Assembly: GCF_041154505.1 (NCBI RefSeq)
Contig: NZ_AP028672.1
Location: 1,563,001-1,627,000 of the forward strand
Direction: 5' to 3'
From: Acidovorax sp. A79
GTDB taxonomy: Bacteria > Pseudomonadota > Gammaproteobacteria > Burkholderiales > Burkholderiaceae_C
DNA length: 64,000 bases
Shown here: piece by piece, positions 59,672 to 64,000 of the stretch
Numbering within the stretch: position 1 is the first letter of the stretch
Layout: each line of letters opens with the position of its first letter
Notes under the pieces: generated by a model
Seen by the model: the letters and a program-made list of their open reading frames with translations, nothing else
What the model was told of the DNA's origin: nothing
The model's database searches: none
Translations under genes and position numbers: made by a program

Positions 59672-59747
59672 CTGGTGTTCCTTTAGTTGAGCATTGATGA
59701 GGTGAGGACACCCTCAGGAGACCCGCGAGTGCCCTCACCGGGCTACG

Positions 59748-59933
59748 TCACCGCTTGCTATTCGGCGTACGGCTTACTGGCTTCCATGTGCTGCCAGGAG
59801 TCGTAGTTGGAGGCAAGGGCTTACGGTCAGGCACTGCTGCGAAGTTGTCACGCAGGCCCCCACGAGGCCCCACTTCTTGGAAGATGCCGCCACTGCTGCC
59901 GGTACTAGTACCGGGCTTCTTTCCTGCTGTCAT
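59748..59933 (-). CDS. Small YjzC-like protein
   Basis: The 61-residue protein carries KKPGTSTGSSGGIFQEVGPR, then KPLPPTTTPGSTWKPV, which matches the small YjzC-type proteins (KPG...GxY..VGPRGG...PLPPT...W). These are of unknown role. It lies upstream of the YegP-like gene on the same strand. Confidence 0.65.
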   Translation of the reverse strand: MTAGKKPGTSTGSSGGIFQEVGPRGGLRDNFAAVPDRKPLPPTTTPGSTWKPVSRTPNSKR

Positions 59934-60071
59934 ATTTGTCCTTTAGGTACAGCAAGTTCTCCGGTACGTAGAACCCTCTAAAGCGAGATCAAATTGATTC
60001 CGCTATGCTCAACGTTTCCATGGACGTGAGTTCAGGAGCAGATTTCGCCGGTGTCGGTGGTCTGCTAGGTT

Positions 60072-60106
60072 CGCCGAGAGCTGGAACTCTCGGCGGCCTT
60101 TCTTTG
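60072..60106 (+). terminator. Strong hairpin with T-rich tail, no obvious upstream gene
   Basis: CGCCGAGAG-CTGGAA-CTCTCGGCG is a perfect 9-bp stem followed by GCCTTTCTTTG. It could end an unannotated small RNA starting around 59.99-60.02 kb. Confidence 0.65.
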
Positions 60107-60190
60107 AGGCTGTATGCACAACCAGTGACCACTATATATGGTGTTTTCTGCGCCCGCAAGACACTACCGGTAGTGTACTGTGCATAACTT

Positions 60191-60220
60191 TGTGGATAAG
60201 CTGGGGCCGTTATGTGGATG
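60191..60220. promoter_or_regulatory. DnaA-box-like pair
   Basis: TGTGGATAA is the exact complement of the DnaA box TTATCCACA; TGTGGATG follows 13 bases later. Replication use is possible but unproven; two boxes can occur by chance near AT-poor sequence. Confidence 0.35.
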
Positions 60221-60493
60221 GGTGTGTATAGGCCGATTTGTGGCTTGACCCATAGGCTTACCCATCGCCCGGTCTCAGCGGCTTGGGCCTGTCTTCTCTG
60301 TCGGCTATGTGTGGACTGGCGCGGACGCGCTGCCGCCGCTTCATCCGGTTGCCTCTCCTGCCCGCCACGTTACCCATCCCGCTGCCCTGGGTGAGGTTCT
60401 GAGCTCCACCAGACGGCGCGCGCTGGCCCACGGCAGGCGACCGCATTTGGCGTGGAAGATAGAGAGTGGCGCTGGTGTCCCTGAAAATCTTGC

Positions 60494-60499
60494 TATAAT
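60494..60499 (+). promoter_or_regulatory. -10 box of the right tRNA-Ser copy
   Basis: TATAAT lies at the same distance from the tRNA as in the left copy. From 60480 to the tRNA the sequence matches the left promoter except for C/G to T/A changes. Confidence 0.65.
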
Positions 60500-60517
60500 T
60501 GCAAGCTTCGACACATA

Positions 60518-60607
<90 letters not shown>

Positions 60608-60612
60608 CTGAT

Positions 60613-60658
60613 AAGGCCCTGATGCTATTTAATCAATAGCGCAGGGCCTTTTTCTTTT
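60613..60658 (+). terminator. Terminator after the intact tRNA-Ser
   Basis: AAGGCCCTG pairs with CAGGGCCTT, with an inner stem GCTATT/AATAGC, followed by TTTCTTTT. The inner part resembles the dispersed repeat (GCTATT...AATAGC). Confidence 0.85.
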
Positions 60659-60832
60659 GGTTTGCCGGCACCCCCTGGGCAGCCAGGCAGCCTTTGGGGA
60701 ATGCAGGACCCACGCCCTGGGCACCCGATCCGCTGCGATCAATTCGCGGGCTGAGGCGGGCCAGACTGCAGCTCCCCCACCACAACGCACCGCAGCCGCA
60801 CTGACATCGTCGAGCCAGGCCGCAGGCACCCG

Positions 60833-62092
60833 TCAGGACGCCAGCCCTGGCGAACATTCCTCCCCAGGCCCCCGCCGCCGCACCAGGTGCCAAGGGCCCA
60901 GCTCTCCGCAGCTGGTGGCGCCCAGCATGGCAAGGTTGCGGTCCACCTCGTCGCGCAGCAGGGTGATCGCGTGGTGCACCCCCGCCTCGCCGGCGACGGC
61001 GGCTGCATAGTTGAACGGGCGCCCCACCAGGACCATGCGCGCGCCCAGCGCGATGGCCTTGAGCACGTCGGAGCCACGCCGGAAGCCGCCGTCGATGAGC
61101 ACGGGGTAAGCGGGGCCCACGGCGGCCACCACCGCTTCCAGCACGCGCATGGGCGATGCGGCGCCATCGAGCTGGCGGCCGCCGTGGTTGGACAGCACCA
61201 CGGCGTCGGCCCCGATGCGCTGCGCCTGCAGGGCATCCTCCACGCTCAGCAGGCCCTTCACGACCAGCGGGCCCTTCCAGCGGCGGCGGATGGCTTCGAG
61301 GTGCCGCCAGCCAAGGTGGTCGCGCGCCGAGAAATCGCGCAGCACCGTGGACGAGACGATGGGAGCGCCGCGCGTGGCGAACGAGTTCTCGAAATGCGGC
61401 ATGCCATGGCGAAGCAGCGTGCGCAGGAAGGTGCCCGCCACCCAGTGCGGCCGCACGAGGCCATCCCAGGCCAGGCGCAGGCTGGGCTTGAGCGGCGTCG
61501 AGAAGCCCGTGCGGATGTTGTTCTCGCGGTTCGCCGAGATCGGTATGTCCACCGTGACGACCAGCGTGCGAAAGCCCGCGCGCTCCACCCGGTCGACCAG
61601 TGCGTCGATGCGCACCTGGTCGCCGGGCAGGTAGGCCTGGAACCAGGTGCCCGGGCTGTCGCGGGCCACGTCCTCCATCGGGATCAGCGAGGTGCCGCTC
61701 ATCACCGAAACAATGCCCGCGCGCCGCGCCGCGCGTGCCAGCACGAGGTCGCCCCGGTAAGTGGAAAGCGCGTTGATGCCCATGGGCGCGATGCCGAACG
61801 GGCTGCCGTAGCGCTCGCCAAACAGCTCCACCGCCTGCGAGCGCCCCGACACGTCGCGCAGCACGCGCGTGACGAAGGCGTGCTCGCCGAACACGCCACG
61901 GTTGTCGCGCAGCGAGGCACTGTCCTCGGCCGCGCCAGCGATGTAGCCGAAGATGGGCCGGGGCAGGCGGCGGCGCGCGGCCTCCTCGAAATCCTGCAGT
62001 GACAGCATGCGGCGCAGCACGGCCGGCGCGGGGGGCAAGGGGGCGGGCGCCAGGGCGGCGGGGACCAGATGGGGGAGGGAGACCATGGGCAT
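60833..62092 (-). CDS. FMN-dependent alpha-hydroxy-acid oxidase/dehydrogenase
   Basis: The 419-residue protein has the (S)-2-hydroxy-acid oxidase fold. Landmarks are PIFGYIAGAAEDSASLRDN, PMGINAL, TLVVTVDIPISANRENNIR, the active-site block VLSNHGGRQLDGA and IDGGFRRGSDVLKAIALGAR for FMN phosphate binding. Substrates of relatives include lactate, glycolate and mandelate; which one is used here is unknown. The N-terminal 28 residues are a Pro/Ala-rich extension. It is divergent from a LysR regulator that probably controls it. Confidence 0.9.
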   Translation of the reverse strand: MPMVSLPHLVPAALAPAPLPPAPAVLRRMLSLQDFEEAARRRLPRPIFGYIAGAAEDSASLRDNRGVFGEHAFVTRVLRDVSGRSQAVELFGERYGSPFGIAPMGINALSTYRGDLVLARAARRAGIVSVMSGTSLIPMEDVARDSPGTWFQAYLPGDQVRIDALVDRVERAGFRTLVVTVDIPISANRENNIRTGFSTPLKPSLRLAWDGLVRPHWVAGTFLRTLLRHGMPHFENSFATRGAPIVSSTVLRDFSARDHLGWRHLEAIRRRWKGPLVVKGLLSVEDALQAQRIGADAVVLSNHGGRQLDGAASPMRVLEAVVAAVGPAYPVLIDGGFRRGSDVLKAIALGARMVLVGRPFNYAAAVAGEAGVHHAITLLRDEVDRNLAMLGATSCGELGPWHLVRRRGPGEECSPGLAS

Positions 62093-62202
62093 GGGGCTTT
62101 CATTGCGTTCAGGAACCGCGCCACTGTAGGTTTGCCATTCAATGAATGAAAGCGAAATATTTAGAATGGATTAATTCTCTTTCTGCCAACAAGGACCCCG
62201 CC
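62093..62202. promoter_or_regulatory. Divergent control region with LysR-type palindrome
   Basis: The 110-base gap contains CATTCAATGAATG at 62136-62148, a 13-bp palindrome fitting a LysR recognition site, within an AT-rich stretch (GCGAAATATTTAGAATGG). Confidence 0.55.
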
Positions 62203-63132
62203 ATGCCCACTCCGTCGGTCAAGCAGCTCGAGGCTTTCTGGTGGGCGGCCACCTGCGCCAACTTCGCCACCGCCGCCGGCCGCGTGCACCTGTCCGTGTC
62301 CTCGCTGTCCAAGCGCATCACGGAACTGGAGGCCGCACTGGGGCAGCCGCTGTTTGACCGCAGCGGACACCGCGCCGTGCTCACCGAGGCCGGCACGCGG
62401 CTGCTGCCCGCCGCGCTGGATGTGCTCAACGCCGTCGCGGCACTGGACCAGGCACTGGATGCGCGCGCAGATCTCGCGGGCCACTGCCGTTTTGGCGTGG
62501 GCGACCTCTCGGCCCTCACCTGGCTGCCCGCGTTCGTGGCAGCGGCGCGCCGCGCGCATCCCCGCCTGTCCCTGGAGCCCTGCGTGGACGTGGGTGGCGT
62601 GCTCGAGCGCCGCCTGGACGACGGCGAACTCGACTTCGCGGTGATCGCGGGGCGCTCGTCGCGCAGCACGCTGCGCTCGCAGCCCGTGGGGGCTGCGCGC
62701 TTCACCTGGGCTGTGGCCGCCGATCTGCCCGGCGCCGGCCGCCTGGGGGCGAAAGCGCTGCTGCAGCAGCATCCGCTGGTCACCCTCCCCCCGGGTGCGG
62801 GCACCACGCGGCTGCTCGATGACTGGCTGCTCGCGCACCGCGTTGCGGTGCGCGAGCGCATCCTGTGCAACAGCTGGGGGGCCGTGGCCGGCATGTTGCG
62901 CGCGGGGGTGGGCGTGGGCTTTCTGCCCGCGGCCTGGGTCGGCACGCCGGGCTTGCGCGCGCTGGGCGGGCGCACAGCGCTTGCGCCCCTGCAGTACGCG
63001 TTCCAGTGGCGGCGCGGCGATGCGCGTGCGTTGATACCCGCGATGCAGCGCCTGGCACAGGCCCAGGTGGATTTTTCGGTGCCGCCGGCCTACGGCTGGG
63101 GGCCCGAGGCCACGGAGCGATCACGCAGGTAG
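62203..63132 (+). CDS. LysR-family transcriptional regulator
   Basis: I start at the ATG at 62203 ([18 protein letters not shown]), giving 309 residues. The N-terminal winged helix is clear: [20 protein letters not shown] and [19 protein letters not shown]. The effector domain follows, with no unusual features. It probably regulates the divergent hydroxy-acid oxidase gene. Its 3' end overlaps the convergent mnmH gene by 43 bases. Confidence 0.9.
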   Translation: MPTPSVKQLEAFWWAATCANFATAAGRVHLSVSSLSKRITELEAALGQPLFDRSGHRAVLTEAGTRLLPAALDVLNAVAALDQALDARADLAGHCRFGVGDLSALTWLPAFVAAARRAHPRLSLEPCVDVGGVLERRLDDGELDFAVIAGRSSRSTLRSQPVGAARFTWAVAADLPGAGRLGAKALLQQHPLVTLPPGAGTTRLLDDWLLAHRVAVRERILCNSWGAVAGMLRAGVGVGFLPAAWVGTPGLRALGGRTALAPLQYAFQWRRGDARALIPAMQRLAQAQVDFSVPPAYGWGPEATERSRR

Positions 63133-64000
63133 GCCAGCACCGCGCCGAACTCCCCCTGAAACTCGATGCGCCCCGCCCGGCTTTCACGCTGGTAGGCGTA
63201 CATGGGGTCGTAGTAGTCGCGCAGCAATGCCGCGATCCAGCCACGGTGCTGCGCAACATCGCCATGCGCCTTTTGCCGCGCCAGGGCGTGGAGCATCGTT
63301 GCGCGCAGCATCTGGTGGCGGTCGCCGCCCAGGCGCCGGGCCAGCTTGTCCAGGCTTTCCAGCAATCGGGCAGAGAACGATTCAAACCCCGCCGCCGGGC
63401 CCTGCGCGGCGCAGAACTCGGCGCACTGCCCGACCACGTAGTCCCGCAGGATGCGCTCGACCCGGGCCTCGAAGGCATCCTCGACATGGACCATCGGCGC
63501 CTGTTCCAGGCGCAGGCGCAGCTCCAGCGGCACGGCGCAGCGGCCCACATGCCGGCCTTCGTCCTCGACCACGAACAGCCGCTGCCCCGCGGCCCGCTTC
63601 TTGAGGATATCGATCGCCAGGCGGTTCTCGAAATCGATCTGGGCCGGCTGGCCGCTGACACGCTGTCCGAAGCTGGACCCGCGGTGGTTGGCGTGCCCTT
63701 CCAGATCCAGGCCGTTGGGCAGCTGCGAGATGAGCTCGGTCTTTCCGGTGCCCGTCAGCCCGCCCAGCACGACCAACGGGCATTCGCGCGCCGCCGCCTG
63801 GGTGGTCTGCAGCAAAAAGGTACGCAGGGCCTTGTAGCCGCCGGCCACGCGGGGGTAGGCGATCCCGGCATCGGCCTGCAGCCACTGCTGGACGATCTGG
63901 GAACGCAAGCCCCCGCGAAAGCAATACAGCACGCCCTGCGGATGGGCCGCCGCGAACTCCGCCCAGGCCTGGGTGCGTGCGCGCCTGATCTCGCCGGACA
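63090..64000 (-). CDS. mnmH: tRNA 2-selenouridine synthase MnmH (5' part beyond window)
   Basis: The frame is open to the right edge; 303 codons are visible. The rhodanese part has the catalytic Cys in [11 protein letters not shown] and upstream [11 protein letters not shown] continues past 63932. The P-loop [12 protein letters not shown] and the following [20 protein letters not shown] belong to the MnmH GTPase-like domain. MnmH replaces sulfur by selenium at the wobble uridine of some tRNAs via a geranylated intermediate. No selD is in the window. Confidence 0.9.
   Translation of the reverse strand, partial: SGEIRRARTQAWAEFAAAHPQGVLYCFRGGLRSQIVQQWLQADAGIAYPRVAGGYKALRTFLLQTTQAAARECPLVVLGGLTGTGKTELISQLPNGLDLEGHANHRGSSFGQRVSGQPAQIDFENRLAIDILKKRAAGQRLFVVEDEGRHVGRCAVPLELRLRLEQAPMVHVEDAFEARVERILRDYVVGQCAEFCAAQGPAAGFESFSARLLESLDKLARRLGGDRHQMLRATMLHALARQKAHGDVAQHRGWIAALLRDYYDPMYAYQRESRAGRIEFQGEFGAVLAYLRDRSVASGPQP

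Larger units (their letters stand above)
59934..60493. other. Right end of element: non-coding stretch with hairpin, palindrome and DnaA-box-like sites
   Basis: About 560 bases without a credible gene. They hold the strong hairpin at 60072-60106, a perfect 16-bp palindrome ACACTACCGGTAGTGT at 60161-60176, an exact DnaA-box complement TGTGGATAA at 60191-60199 and a near match TGTGGATG at 60213-60220. TTACCCATCG-type repeats lie at about 60255 and 60370. Confidence 0.5.

Noticed and set aside
60005..60187. 60-codon frame at the right end of the element
   Set aside because: It spans the strong hairpin at 60072-60106 and has no ribosome site, so the region is better described as non-coding.

Overview
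The window is GC-rich beta-proteobacterial chromosome, most likely Comamonadaceae and probably Acidovorax or a close relative. This is inferred from gene content (tctBA, lolCD-recJ, yciV-yciO, trpS with a C-terminal tail, an IPTL-CTERM protein) and from dispersed short repeats built on AGCTGCTAGCGCTTGT...CACTTTTTT and CCCCC...GGGGG units. No rRNA, CRISPR array or plasmid origin was seen.

Layout. 1-10 kb: an EamA permease (cut by the window edge) coupled to a gamma-glutamyltransferase-like enzyme, a DUF3422 protein, the membrane half of a tripartite tricarboxylate transporter (tctBA), a GspE/PilB-type ATPase, a spermidine-synthase-like protein, a hypoxanthine-DNA glycosylase and a TatD hydrolase. 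10-19.6 kb: an HtrA-type protease without PDZ domains, a MoxR/DUF58/VWA cluster, lolC-lolD, and recJ carrying an internal repeat insertion. 19.8-26.8 kb: three methyl-accepting chemotaxis proteins, two sharing a 753-bp nearly identical segment, with the yciV-yciO pair between. 27-35.6 kb: an M50 protease, trpS, lipoproteins including a formylglycine-generating-enzyme-like one, and a response regulator / FecR-LysM / CHASE2 histidine kinase run. 35.8-41.6 kb: a MASE4 histidine kinase, then a processive glycosyltransferase, an outer-membrane barrel and a DUF11-repeat IPTL-CTERM surface protein. 60.8-64 kb: core genes again, with an FMN-dependent hydroxy-acid oxidase, its divergent LysR regulator and mnmH (cut by the window edge).

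Between 41.83 and 60.61 kb lies an 18.7-kb integrated element bounded by two copies of tRNA-Ser(CGA). It has a P4-type tyrosine integrase, an AlpA-like regulator, a RepA-like ATPase, an XRE regulator and mostly unknown cargo, and its base composition is lower in GC in parts. The left tRNA copy has a broken acceptor stem and no CCA. The right copy is intact and has its own promoter. The differences between the copies suggest that the element carries a promoter plus the 5' part of a tRNA gene and so restores a working tRNA at its right end. Cargo suggestive of defence includes two proteins with HEPN-type R-x4-H motifs (one joined to CBS domains), a nucleotidyltransferase-like DUF6932 gene overlapping an uncharacterised partner, and a trypsin-like protease coupled to a 43-codon gene. 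None of these functions is proven by the sequence. Just left of the element is the decayed 3' end of a serS gene whose body is absent.
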